From: Rotaria socialis
Taxonomy: Eukaryota > Rotifera > Eurotatoria > Philodinida > Philodinidae
Length of the DNA stretch: 64,000 nt
Direction of reading: 5' to 3'
Assembly: GCA_905331475.1 (NCBI GenBank)
Contig: CAJNYU010003218.1
Location: 248,001 to 312,000, forward strand
Part shown: one piece after another, positions 1 to 11,178 of the stretch
Layout of the letters: each line of letters begins with the position of its first letter
How positions within the stretch are numbered: the first letter of the stretch is position 1
Position numbers and translations under genes: made by a program
Notes under the pieces: generated by a model
Told to the model about the DNA's origin: nothing
The model's database searches: none
What the model saw: only the letters and a program-made list of their open reading frames with translations

Positions 1-849
1 TTGTTTCGGAAATAAATAATACACCTACTATTTACGTCATGAACTGAATGCCTTTGAAATATGTTATTCATCCAAGACATCAAAGGTGTAGATTAATAAT
101 GTTTAAATTATAAGAAAGAACATCAAATTAGAAATAGTGATGTATGCCATTGATGTGTTCCTTATTCTGTTATCTTTTCTCTTTATAAGATTGTTGTTAA
201 TTATAAAGCTATCGTGTCTCATTTACTCTCTTAGTCGATGTTAAAAATGCTAGTCTTCAATTTACATCCTTTTTTCGGAAGAAGATATGAAGTTTAAGTT
301 TTAACTCAAATTTGTCAGTCTGCGTGTTGCTTTTCCATTAGAATTAATACTTGAATAACTATTTTGCTCTTGCCAATTCACACTAGAATTTTATCCGATG
401 GAGATTTATATAAATCATTGAGACGCTTCTTTGAGCTTTTTGATCCCTTTTGTGAAATAACACATAGTGTCATCCTATTAATAAATAACAATGCATTCAT
501 TATATTTCACATATGCTCGCAGCTAAAGTACAGATTTGTTTTTCCATACATAAAAACTATAATCGCCTTAAAGGCATATGAATAGATATGTTTAAGAAAG
601 TTCAAAATCGCTCTTCTTTTTTTGTTCGCAGGATAACCAAACATGAGAAAACGAATCGCGTTAGAGTTCTTTTAGATCGGCAAGTTTTAACCATGCTTCG
701 AATTTTTTTTCGATGTTAATGCAGATTTGTTGGCATGTGAACAATCATTTCAATCAATGGAATAGAGAAGTTCGTATGAGAATAAGTTACCATTTTTTTT
801 GCTTTTTATAATCGAACTTATTTAGTCAGGCGTAAGGTGTTTTCTACTG
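1..849. other. Non-coding flank
   Basis: AT-rich sequence with no open frame that resembles a protein. A 73-codon open frame at 364-585 shows no motif and no splice context, so I treat it as chance. Nothing else seen. Confidence 0.5.
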
Positions 850-1744
850 TGCAGGTCGATAATTAAGTGGTAGTTCTATGGGGTCCACACGATGTCGAGA
901 TCTAAAAATTGGTTTTCTACATTCTTTGCTTGTTGCTACATAGGCAAACGGCACGATAATGTAAACGAGATAGAGCGTATAAAAAAGCCAGAGAAGTGAA
1001 ATATAGATGAGAACAATCAAAAAAATTTCTAGTGGAAATTATGTAATGAGATAAACGATAACAATGGAAAGTAGTTGAATGAGCAATTTTCTGTTCTTGC
1101 GCCATGTAAAAGATCTATTTTCCAAAATAGTAAAAACGTCGACATTTTTGAAAAATGACTCTTTCTAGAAGAATTCCGTTAAACACAACAATTATTAGTG
1201 CCGGAATGAGTACAATAAGAATCCAATCAGCAGTAAGCATTCCAACATCACTATTAAAGCATGGCCCACCACAAAGAAATTGAGTACCATCAGACCAAGT
1301 TTTAGTGCACGTATAACTGAACGTAAGAGAGTGACATATCAAACGGTAACAAACGCAAACATAAACAAAATTGGAATGTCATGTCTAAAAAAGGTATCAT
1401 GAAGTCGAGAAGCAAATATTAGAAGATAGCCATCAATAGATGGCCATGTCATTCACCAGCTGGAAATGCCTTGCAATAGGTAATTTCCTATGATCCAGTA
1501 TGACAGACCGATAGGCTGAAAACACGACGTGTATAAAAGTAGCTAAGTGAAATGGGAACCAGATCACACATCAACTCGACAAAATCGATCATAATATTAT
1601 TGGAACGGCGACGTAGACTGCGCTCCCGAATAACACATATGATGATATAGAGTGAGCATATGAGCGATGGTTCCAATGAAATTGAGAACAGAAGCAATTT
1701 TATTGCACGCGTAAGTGGCGTTTCAAGACTGATCACCGATGATG
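850..1744 (-). pseudogene. Broken rotifer-type 7TM receptor (rhodopsin-like GPCR)
   Basis: Reading the minus strand from about 1744 down, the parts of a rhodopsin-like receptor appear in order. TM1 and the first inner loop are at 1740-1600 (basic RSLRRRSNN). TM2 is at about 1590-1510. A TM3/TM4 stretch with WPSIDGYLLIF lies near 1440. An outer loop with paired Cys is near 1270, TM5 with a VLIPALIIVV core near 1210, TM6 (KLLIQLLSIVIVYLIT) near 1070 and TM7 near 960. The frame is interrupted several times: a frameshift near 1490, in-frame stops near 1460 and 1340, one more inside TM6 near 1040, and frame changes between blocks. No intron rescues these. The layout matches the expanded bdelloid FMRFamide/neuropeptide-type receptors as I know them. 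The ligand cannot be told. A MITE-like repeat abuts the 5' end and may have removed the start. Confidence 0.65.
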
Positions 1745-1896
1745 CATATATGTCAAACTTGAAACTTGATTTCAATTTTCAACTTTTAAGCCAATAGCAT
1801 TTTGAAGAATCGTGACTCACACATATATCGCTATGAGTTGAAAGTTGAAATTTTCTATTTTCAACTGAATTCTAGTTTCACGCTTGACACTACTGC
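1745..1896 (+). repeat. MITE-like repeat, copy 1
   Basis: About 150 bases with imperfect terminal inverted repeats (TCAAACTTGAAACTTGA at the left, its inverse with changes at the right). The same sequence returns in inverted orientation at 6279-6444, and similarity runs from CATATATG to TTGACACTRCTGC in both copies. No coding capacity. It sits at the 5' edge of the 7TM receptor remnant. Confidence 0.7.
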
Positions 1897-3398
1897 CTAA
1901 GAAAAGGCAGACCTGTATTAGGATTCTGTCTATTGCTTTCATGTAGACGTAAGTCCCTAAATTAAAGAAAACATTCTAATGCACTTAATCAAATATCTTT
2001 TCTTTATATTTTTTTTCTTGGAATTGTCATTGGAGAGAGAGAGAAATTCAACTATTCTCAAATTCATTCTATTGTTCATTTCTTTTGGCATAAACTTAAG
2101 AGGAAAACAGCCGGATTGAATCTTGAAAATTATTGTAGTCAATGTACTTTCACTTCGCATGAAATCAAACAAGAAAAACTTTTCCTATTCTCTAATTGTT
2201 TTATTTACATAAGCCGACAAAAGAAAAAGGATGAAAATACTCTGTCGATTTAATGATGATTACTCGAATGCTTTCTTTTGAAATACAAGCGTCAGAAGAG
2301 TTGCACCATTTAATAATTCTTTTTGGCTTGCGCCCAAAGCAAAAGCAAAATTCATGCTTCAAATAATTCTAAGAACTGCATATTCGTTTGAAATTGATAT
2401 TAACTAAGACATAATTGAGTTGTTTTATTGTACATCAAATAGAATGTTCTCAGACATTTGAAATGAGGCGAGTCTCGCGAGAAAATATCTTAGACTTCAC
2501 TTTCTTTCGCTCTCCTTGCCCAATTATCGAAGGTAGAGAATTCTAGTCTCAATGCAACTTCCAATTTCTTTTTTTTCCAAATAACAGATGCGGTAGAAAT
2601 GCAACCGATGGTGGTCTCTTCGAACATTAACTGTGTTCATTATTGTTCAATTATTTCCATACAGTTTCTAGTTCACTGTTTTTTGAAAAAATTCGATGTT
2701 TCGTATTGCAATCACAAGTTTTAATTGTATGGTATTTCTTTTGCTCATAGTAATTAGTACTGCGTGCGAATTGCTAGATGATTTGAAAAATAGATTTATT
2801 CTACATGAAAATATTTTCGATCATGTCGGTACTGCTTGACGATTGTAACAGTACGCTCGGACTCAACTTCAAAGTTAAAAATGAAAATTTTCCCGGAAAA
2901 TCTATTGTGGCGAATTTCATCAATTGCGAAACGAGGCACCTATACGTACTATGGTCAACATCTTATTCAGATGAGATTATAAGAATTTTCCTATTATATC
3001 TACATGATAAAATCCATATGTTTCTCCTTTATTTCTTTTGTTTGTATATTTCCTTTTCTGTCACGTTATTTGACAGCTATATATTTTTACTTTCATGGCA
3101 TATATCATTTCGTATTTCCTACAAGTCTTTATATATGTACTAGTGGTGACATTTGTCAAATAACAACACAAGTGATTAGCTGTTTTTACGACTGACATAT
3201 GAATACCATTGGAAATGACCTTAATATCTTTTGTCTTCCTGTTTTTCTTGCCACGTGTAACTACTCTCGAAGAGGAAATATGTGAATGTAATATATGTGC
3301 TTCCTTTTATAATATGCTTCTACTCTAGATTATTCTTCTTGGCTCTGAAGTTTTATCAAAGTTCAGAAATCGCTATCAATTATATACGTAAATCAACT
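1897..3398. other. Intergenic, nothing recognised
   Basis: AT-rich. Open frames at 1957-2172 (minus) and 2805-3195 (plus) are hydrophobic or low-complexity translations of T-rich DNA, without family motifs. I see no RNA gene and no clear repeat. Confidence 0.45.
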
Positions 3399-3960
3399 AT
3401 GGATAGTATCTTTCCCGACGAGATATTGTTACAAATTTTTCGATATTTACCTGTATTAGATTTATTTCGGGGTTTCTATAATTTAAATTCAAGGATCAAT
3501 GCTTTTGGCGCATACGAGGGACTCTGTAAAATGATTTTCAGCAATCAATTTCCAAAGTTGAAACATGTGTCGATACCCTATGGCAATGGTCGTTATGTGG
3601 ATGGAATCAAAATATGGTCGATCAATTTGATTTACCTTTACATTGCATGCTGCAATAAATCGCTGTTATACTCGTTACTTGATCATTTACCGAACTTGAA
3701 CTTTTTTCAATTTGAACTTGGCGCAAATAATGGAAGACCGATGAAATGATTAATTTATATCGATGTTTGCCTAATTTAGAAGACACAAGCATTATTATGT
3801 ACTATTTTGGTACAATAGACATGATACTCTATCGCAATGTAAGAAGTTGAAGTCATATTGCTGTTTTATTCGATATACAACCGAAAGCCCACCTCAAACG
3901 TATCTAGATGAAATAAAAAAAGTCGTATACTCTATTTCAAGATTGCGAGTTTAGTTCCTG
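3399..3960 (+). pseudogene. Broken F-box gene
   Basis: The ATG at 3399 opens a frame that begins MDSIFPDEILLQIFRYLPV, the N-terminal half of an F-box, the SKP1-binding motif of SCF ubiquitin ligases. Residues of the second F-box helix (LDLFRGFYNLNSRINAF) follow. The frame stops at 3747-3749. Moving one base over near 3744, homologous-looking sequence goes on: a stretch reading LYRCLPNLEDTSIIMYYFG and, after another frame change near 3838, KKLKSYCCFIRYTTESPP, as in bdelloid F-box proteins whose C-terminal part scores leucine-rich segments. There are thus at least two frameshifts and a short total length (normal members exceed 400 residues). I call it a degraded gene. The F-box itself is clear; the degradation could include assembly error but two lesions make decay likelier. 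Confidence 0.6.
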
Positions 3961-4294
3961 GGATGAAGAATCGTGCTATTCTCAATGTCGAATAGAAACA
4001 AGATATCGAAAATAAATCATTCACATAAGTAATCTAGTTTTTCTTTTAAAAACTAATCATGCTAAGAAATCTTTATCTCTTATATCTTTGATATTATTCA
4101 TAATCCTGTTAACATATTACTCTCTATGGTGGATCTCATACAGCAAGTGTATTGTGAGATCCTTACAACTGAGAAAAGTCAATGATCGGCAATCTTTATC
4201 CCCATAATTTATTCTAATGTAAAAATCTCACGTAATAAGACATTATTTTGTTTGGACGGAGTTTTTTCACCATAGAACAATTTTAATTGACGAA

Positions 4295-5849
4295 TTAAAC
4301 TAAGACACGTAAACTCTTTTTTGATATGACTGTCTTTCGAAATCTCTCTTTACCAAGTTCAGATAGGTCGCAATCACAAATGTAGAGTTTTTTCAGTGGC
4401 TGATGACGTTTGATCATATCCCAGAGTGGATCAATACTAGAGTCCGTTATTGACTTGTTTGATGAAAGATAGAGTTCTTTAAGAGTGCTGTTCTCACTGC
4501 CAAGTACTTTAGCTAAAAGTCGAACACCTCGATCGCTTATATCATTTCCATTTAACCAAAGTTGAATTAATGTTCGATTTGTCTTTAGCATATTGACGAT
4601 ATATTCTACACCCGTATCGGTTATACCATTCTGCGAAAGACTAAGTTCTTTGAGAGTATGATTGTTACTGGAGAGTGTCTTAACAAGATACTTAACACCT
4701 ATATCAGACACACAATTACGATAAAGATTCAATGTTAACAATGCATTGTTGTCCAGTAAAGCATCGGCAAGAATCGATACACCAATGTGTGTAATCTTAT
4801 TTCCTCCTAGTTCGAGCCATGCACATCGTTTATTGATGATAGCTTCATTGACCACTATCTCTATGTCTTCATCTTCTAATTGTTTCGAACATAAATCTAT
4901 TCTGGCACGAGGACTACATTGTGCAATGAGTTGTTTCAGTTGTGCCTTATTTTTATGGTGATTCGGTTCTAAAACCAGATAAAATATTGAGAGAGGGATT
5001 AATTGAAAAATTTGGTTTAGTCCTGATTATGATTCAATAGTTCACTATCGAATGAAGTCTGGTTGCATATGTAAAAATTGTACTGTGTAACTTACCCGAA
5101 GATGCTTCGTTCATAAGAGCAGACGGTGTTACTGATTGTATTAATGGTACGGGTGAGTCAATTTCTTTCAATTGAATCATGTGAAGACCGTGACCCTGAT
5201 CGAGAGAAGCAACAACTTTGAATTGAGTAGCAGCAATAAGAAGTACTTCGTCTTCATGTGGAAAAAATGAATGATTACGAATATTTTTGCCGGAATTGCA
5301 TTCAATTGTAAACATGGTTCGTGCTTCGGTTTTACCCATAAATAACTCACATTGAAGAACGTCCATGGAGTCAGTACATGAAGAAAATCCCCACCATACA
5401 ATTGTTTCGCCTTTTCGATATTGTTCACTCAAATCTAATTTAACACCTCGATAGACAAATCGATGTTGAGTTGGCAGACGTGACAGTGCAGTAAGAATCA
5501 ATTTAAGATAGAGATACCACGGATCAAGATTTCCTCTGTCTTCTGATCGAAGTGCAGCATTCAAAGCAAAATATAGACATTGTTCAATTGGTTCCCATCC
5601 CATCGAATAGAGCATAATTGATGCTGACTCGTCGTGTGTTAAACCATCTGCTGGTTTCTTGCATTTTTCTTTAGCCATATAGGCATAATCTTGTACAGCC
5701 GGTAGAATAGGAACAAGTGGTTGTACTGCTTCTTCCAGTGACATTAATGGCATTTGATTGTAGCCCTGAATTGGCATGAGCATCTGTTGCGGTTCTTTAT
5801 CAACATCGGAGATGCGCAGAATACGTTGCTTCGTGTCATCAGTGGCCAT
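4295..5849 (-). CDS. ADP-ribosyltransferase fused to leucine-rich repeats
   Basis: Two exons: 5849-5096 and 4968-4295, with a 127-base GT-AG intron (donor GTAAGTTAC, acceptor TTTTAG) that keeps the frame, giving 475 residues. I chose ATG 5849 because the frame upstream has only a TTG. Residues ~50-215 form an arginine-type mono-ADP-ribosyltransferase domain, which uses NAD+ to modify proteins: the R-S-E triad is seen as YRG (R134), FSS (S156/157) and E199-D-E201. Residues ~300-470 are ribonuclease-inhibitor/NLR-type leucine-rich repeats of about 28 residues ([16 protein letters not shown] pattern, five or more units), a ligand or partner surface. No signal peptide or TM segment is seen, so a cytosolic protein is likely. 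All catalytic residues are present, so activity is plausible. The ART-LRR pairing is known from bdelloid proteomes; its target is unknown. Confidence 0.85.
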
Positions 5850-6278
5850 ATTGAATACAGGAGAATTCTTTGATATTTCTAAAAAAGATTGCTTCAATTC
5901 GTTTTATATGATATGCATAATAGAAAATTGATTGGGAATTTTAGTTTTATTGAAAAACTTCTTCTCCATCCAGTAAGAAGAAGCACACGTGGAACAGCAC
6001 TCTCACGAGAAAGAAAATGCAGAATTGCGCATCAATGTTGAGACCATGTATAAACAGAAATAATGCTTGATAGAATGCAACTTTCTCTTTCTTTTTGTTC
6101 TCATGCAATGCGCAGCGTTGCCATGGCGTACAGCCGATCATCAACGTGCACTAGAATCAGAGAACGAGTTATTCGTTGAGAAAAAAATTATTTTACATAG
6201 ACATGTTTTGGCACATCACTTCAATGTTGGATGAAGGTAAACATCGATACTATTCAAACTTGTATGGCTAGCAATCGA
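5850..6278. other. Upstream region of the ART-LRR gene
   Basis: AT-rich spacer. A 65-codon minus frame at 5947-6144 has no recognisable motif. Nothing else seen. Confidence 0.4.
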
Positions 6279-6444
6279 GCAGCAGTGTCAAACTTGAAAC
6301 TTGAATTCAGTTGAAAATAGAAAATTTCAACTTTCAATTTTCAACTCATAGCGATATATGTATGAGTCACGATTATTCAGAATGCTATTGGTTTAAAAGT
6401 TGAAAATTTTCAATTGAATTCATGTTTCAAGTTTGGCATATATG
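6279..6444 (-). repeat. MITE-like repeat, copy 2 (inverted relative to copy 1)
   Basis: The reverse complement matches 1745-1896 along its whole length with scattered changes, including the inner segment around ATCGTGACTCATACATATATCG read on the minus strand. Ends are imperfect inverted repeats of TCAAACTTGAAAC type. No coding capacity; presumably a non-autonomous DNA element. Confidence 0.7.
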
Positions 6445-6611
6445 TGCACTGTCATGGAAGTATTCTATGGATTCACCGCAGAGATATTGATTTGACACGA
6501 CATTTTTAGGTTCAGCTTAGTATTCAGAGTTTATTTAGTATTAGTTATGAAAATAGTTAAGTCACTTAAGATAAAGATTTTTCAGGTCGCCGTATGAATA
6601 AACATTTGAAA

Positions 6612-7268
6612 TCAGAGAACAGTTGCGTACTGAAAGCCAAAGTGTACGCTTGGATCGTATTCTGTCATCTCTACGACAAGTTCTCCCCCATGAATACGTG
6701 CAGTAGGATTGTCTGTGCGCAAGCCAACATCAATAATGTGCGTTCCGGGACTTAATAACACCACGTCTGTTTTCGCACAAGAGGCACATACCCAAGTTGC
6801 GGATCCACTGTGGAAAAAACTCCCACCCTGCGCATCCACCTGGCCTAGGTTCAAACCCATTTGTGATGCTAACGTTGCGCGTCGATCAGTATTGGGCATA
6901 AGTCTATTCAAATTGAGAACGTTATTGTCGATCAATATTCGAATGAAACCACGGCCATTTATTACATTGAGTAAACACGAACCTTGAAAATGAATTTTAT
7001 ATATCATTGGCACTGTATGGTGAACGCCTAGTGACAAGTCAGAAACTTTGGAAAAGACCTGTGACGCTGATGAGGCATCAAAAGACCAAGATGCTTGGCT
7101 TCGTCTGTAAAAATGTACGGGCTGTGCTGCTCTGAAATTACGAGAACTACTTTTTGATTGAATCGCCGGCACTTCTATGATTTTAATTGTAGTTGTATTT
7201 GATGCAATGGTACTCGTCGTAACTGAAGTTAAAACTGGGAACAGAGTCGTCAGACAATTTGCGACCAT
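6612..7268 (-). CDS. Unrecognised 218-residue protein
   Basis: A single uninterrupted exon with ATG at 7268 and TGA at 6612-6614. The first 35 residues are Thr/Ser/Val-rich and weakly hydrophobic, possibly a poor signal peptide. From about residue 50 the chain alternates short hydrophobic strands and turns, suggesting a beta-sandwich. Notable segments are INGRGFIRILIDN, a CASC pair near residue 160, and a Gly-rich GTHIIDVGLRTDNP strand-turn near residue 175. The end is acidic and aromatic (EMTEYDPSVHFGFQYATVL). I do not recognise the family and assign no function. Composition and the intact long frame support a real gene. It lies between two other minus-strand accessory genes with independent upstream regions. 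Confidence 0.6.
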   Translation of the reverse strand: MVANCLTTLFPVLTSVTTSTIASNTTTIKIIEVPAIQSKSSSRNFRAAQPVHFYRRSQASWSFDASSASQVFSKVSDLSLGVHHTVPMIYKIHFQGSCLLNVINGRGFIRILIDNNVLNLNRLMPNTDRRATLASQMGLNLGQVDAQGGSFFHSGSATWVCASCAKTDVVLLSPGTHIIDVGLRTDNPTARIHGGELVVEMTEYDPSVHFGFQYATVL

Positions 7269-8283
7269 TTGAATTTCGTCCTTTGAAGTTGAGTTTTTTG
7301 AAAAAAATAATCACTTAATCAAACTAAAAATATTATTAAAGCAATTGTAATTCGCTTAATATATTTTTCGGCAAGAAAAACAATTCATTAAGAGATGAGT
7401 GTGGGCGAGCAAGATCAGTCATCCTATTCCGCAATGTTGAACATTCCGAAACTAGTTCCTTTTGAAGATATTATTAGGTACACAAAAAGATTCATAAAGC
7501 ACTAGTTGAAAGCTACAGTCTACCAAGAAAAATGTAAAACACTAACTGTCAAAAATCAGGACACATACTCTCAAGACGAGAAGAGCATCATTCGCACAAA
7601 TTGAACTTCATATCATACAAGAGAATATAAATCATCTTGCGTTTTCTACGCTGGTCGATGAAGTTGCAAGAAAAAAATCATACCAACCCAGTTAAGATGC
7701 TTTGACTGACAGCAAAACAAAATAGGGACATACCTTATATAGATTGATTAATGATCTCGTATTATGAGGAATAAATTTTCTTCTATCATGCGGTTCATTC
7801 AAGATTATTCATTTCAATTATTATTCAGTGCATTCGACTATATATAATTCAAACGAAACAGGAAAAACATTTACTTGCTGGTTCTCATTCCCATAGCATT
7901 CAGGTTATTAACTAGATTTTCATCATTATATTTTGCAGAAGCGAAGAACGAAGAAAGTAAAGAGTAAGTTAATCATTTGCAATTCAAAAAGGTCTAAGCA
8001 ATGACTTGAGAGTGTGCATATTTATTCGATATTCATAATCACACCCATACCATTATCTATTCACACCTTCAGGCTGGTATACGTTGCAAAATTCGTTTAG
8101 AAAAGAACATTATTGATTTATCATTTTCGAACTTTTTAAGAATCGCACAAAAAAGAGAGTTATTTGAAGAAACAAGTTTAAAACAAAAGAGAAAGTATAA
8201 TTAAATTGTTATGTGTCTTTGAAAGATTCGTGATATCAAATCTTTCTCATATATATTTCATTACTGAAAACCTAAGAACGAAT
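7269..8283. other. Intergenic between two minus-strand genes
   Basis: About 1 kb, AT-rich. On the plus strand an ATG at 7395 opens 28 codons ending at a GTACAC donor-like site. A TTTGCAG acceptor near 7940 would join it in phase to a very short tail ending in a stop. I see no homology and do not call it a gene. Confidence 0.4.
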
Positions 8284-10274
8284 TTAATTCGACGACATTA
8301 TATTTTTGAATTGACGCATCAATGCTGATGAATCAGCTTTAGCTGGTAATTCAACAAGAACTTCTTGTTTTGATATAAGTTTCGTTTGATTAATATTCAA
8401 TCCATTAACTTGTTCACGAATTTTTGATCCATTAATAGGTAAACGATAAAGAGTTCCAACGAGAGAAAATATTTCATATGATTTGAGAACATCTTTTGAG
8501 CTTGAGCGATCTTTTTCACTGTCAATTGTTCGTTTAAATAACTCCATTTCTTGTTCATAACTTTTCATCATTTCTTTAAGACCTTGAATAACATCATTGT
8601 TTTGGCTACCAGAGTTTTTTTTCATTTGTTCTTCTCTTATAAAAAGTCTCAAATATTCTAATATATCATCATTTAATGGAAGCATTGAATTTGCATGAAG
8701 AAATTTTGCAAGTTTTTTATAAATATCTTCTATTTTTGTCTGTTCATCTCTTAAATCACTTATTCTTTTATCGATATCAGCTAATGAACATGATCCATTC
8801 AGACGAGCAATATTAGTTTCATATTCATATGTTATATGTTGATGTTCACTCCATAAACAATTACATTTTAAACATTTACCTAAATGAATTTAAAATACAA
8901 AAGAAAAATTTTCTTTTAATAAAGAAATGAAAAAAGTTTAATTAATAACCGCAGTGAAATATGTTTTCTCAATTGAGCTAATGAATATTTTTTTTACTTT
9001 TATTTTCTTCACATAATCTTTATAATAATGAACTAAATTGATAAATAAAATATAGTCAATATCTAACCTGTTTTATAATTCATTGCTTCACATTCTTGCA
9101 TTCTTCGATCATTAATAGTCTCTTGTACAACACCTTTCAAATAACATTCTTCATGACATTTTGATATGTATTCAATTTTTGTTTGATTATTAACAGTTAT
9201 AGATTTACAACATTTTTCATTAATACAAACAGTTCTTGGATGAGCTAATGGAATAATTTTAGCTTCATTTTGTGGTAAACCTTGATTAGCTAATTGCGGA
9301 TTTTTAAGGACATTTTCTTTATGTTGTTTAGCAAGTTGAATATTTTCTTGAATAAGTTTTGCTATTTCAGCAATTGGACGTGTTAACTTTCTAACCAATT
9401 GTTCAGCTTCATTAAGTGAAAATGCATTACTAACAGCAAAAAGAGGACGTGTCACAATACAATTAATGAGATTTGAATATTCCTTAATAGTATGATCCCA
9501 ACTTTTTTGATAGCTTAATAATTGATCATTATTTAATCGAACACCATTTTTTCTCAATGCTAAATATCTAAATGATTCATTATCTAATAGGAAAGTATTA
9601 TCTCGTGAAAATGGTACATCAACATCATGATCTTTTTTATGTTGATCTAACAGTACTCGAAGAATTTTTGATGTTGCACCAGGTTTAAAAAAAGTCGCTC
9701 GAGCATTTGTAAATACAAAAATAATATTTTGATGTGCACTTTTATGTAAATGTCTTAGTAATTCATTGATACAAAATCTAAAAAGTATTGTTAAACGTTC
9801 TTCATTTGGTTTAAGTAGAATACAAATTCCATTTAAATGTTCATATTGTGATATAAAAGTTAAAATGTCAGAAAAAGCTTTTGTATCTAGTTCAAGACCA
9901 CGTGTATCACCAATAACAGGTGAATTGATTATTCTTAAGTTTTTATCTCCGACAGGGAAAACAAAGCTTCGACATCGTTGTGTACATGATCGGCCTTCTT
10001 CATTACAATCTTCATGTTCATTTCTCTGTCCAATTTCAATTGTTTTTTGTTCAAGTGTATTACCGTCCGTAAATGAAAATGCTGATGGTATAACTGCTTG
10101 AATTTTATCCTTACAAGCTTCTTCTAATGTATCATTACATAAATAATTGGCTAAAGCGTTGATAAATGTTGATATTCCAACACCTGTTTGACCCAATAAT
10201 AAAACATTTATGTCATTGGATGGATCACTATTTCTATTGGCCTTTATCATTAATGGTTCATTTGTTTTTGCCAT
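8284..10274 (-). CDS. AIG1/GIMAP-like G-domain protein with degenerate nucleotide site
   Basis: Two exons, 10274-9068 and 8879-8284, with a 188-base GT-AG intron (acceptor AAATTCATTTAG). The joined frame gives 600 residues. The nearest ATG is at 10274; the frame before it offers only GTG. Residues 22-230 are a P-loop G domain of the AIG1/septin-like type: G1 GQTGVGIST (28-36), a G3-like stretch INSPVIGDTRG (116-126) and a G4/G5 area with FVFTNARATFF. Two key sites are changed: the P-loop lysine is Ile34 and the DTPG of G3 is NSPV. GTP binding is therefore doubtful. After the G domain come a helical part, a Cys-rich zone around the exon junction (CINEKCCKS, CHEECYLK, CLKCNC) that could bind metal, then a C-terminal coiled coil (~residues 430-560). 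No TM segment seen. Intact frame and good splice sites argue for a maintained gene, perhaps a pseudo-GTPase. Confidence 0.8.
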
Positions 10275-11178
10275 ATTGTTCACTTAATTTTAAATATAAA
10301 AATTGTATTATTTTCTCTTAATTAGAAAAAGTTAGTTTTCAATAAAACTCATTTGACATGAAAAGAATTATGGTATTCATTTTTGCAAATCTTATTTGCA
10401 AAAGAAAAGACGTCAAAATCTATCCTAAAATTATACAAGCTTAACATAAAATATTTCGATTAAATCTAATGCTTTTCTCATAGAATTGATGACTGAGATA
10501 TGAAGCAATTTTACTAGTTGAAAGATTTCCAAAATCGATTGTAATATTTCTTCATTCATGAGAATCAGACATTGATTAAAGTATTTTTCATCGCGGACAC
10601 CAGAACGATTAATGTACAATCGGAGTTTTTTTCTATTCAGAAAATTTTACGTTACACTCATGAAATGTTTTAACATAAAAATGACTTAGCCTACCGCCAC
10701 AGTATATGGGGGAAAGAGAAAATATGATACTCAGGGAGTAAAGTGAGTGCAGTACACGTAGAATGCAGTGACAGTAAAGATAAAATCTACTTCAGCTGTA
10801 CTCCCAGTGTACTCCATCTGTACTACCACTCTTCCGTGTACGAGAGTCTCGCTTTTTATCCACATAGGGTGTGGATGTAATTGGTTGTATATGATAAAGA
10901 CATCGACATCCACGCCCATCCTTATTATATGTATACTGTTACTGTTGTTCGTAATATAATTTGATGTTAAAATTTTTTCCAGTGATCTAACAAATTTAAA
11001 AAAAGCCTGAAAAATACAGAAATCATCAGCTGCAAGTAAGTTCAATGTTCATTTCATTATATTTGCTTGTATTCTTTTTCATATACTGAATTCGGAGCCT
11101 ACTTAAGCGATTTCTGCTTCGAACATTATTAATTAGTGATTGAGTAAATCTACGTTTGCGATATTTTACTAAAATATA
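10275..11178. other. Intergenic, nothing recognised
   Basis: Upstream region of the G-domain gene. Minus frames at 10431-10619 and 10731-11045 lack motifs and convincing splice sites. No repeat or RNA gene recognised. Confidence 0.4.

Noticed and set aside
7395..7960. Possible two-exon 35-codon gene on the plus strand
   Set aside because: Splice sites are possible but the product is tiny and matches nothing.
10431..11045. Minus-strand frames upstream of the G-domain gene
   Set aside because: No family marks or matching splice phases.
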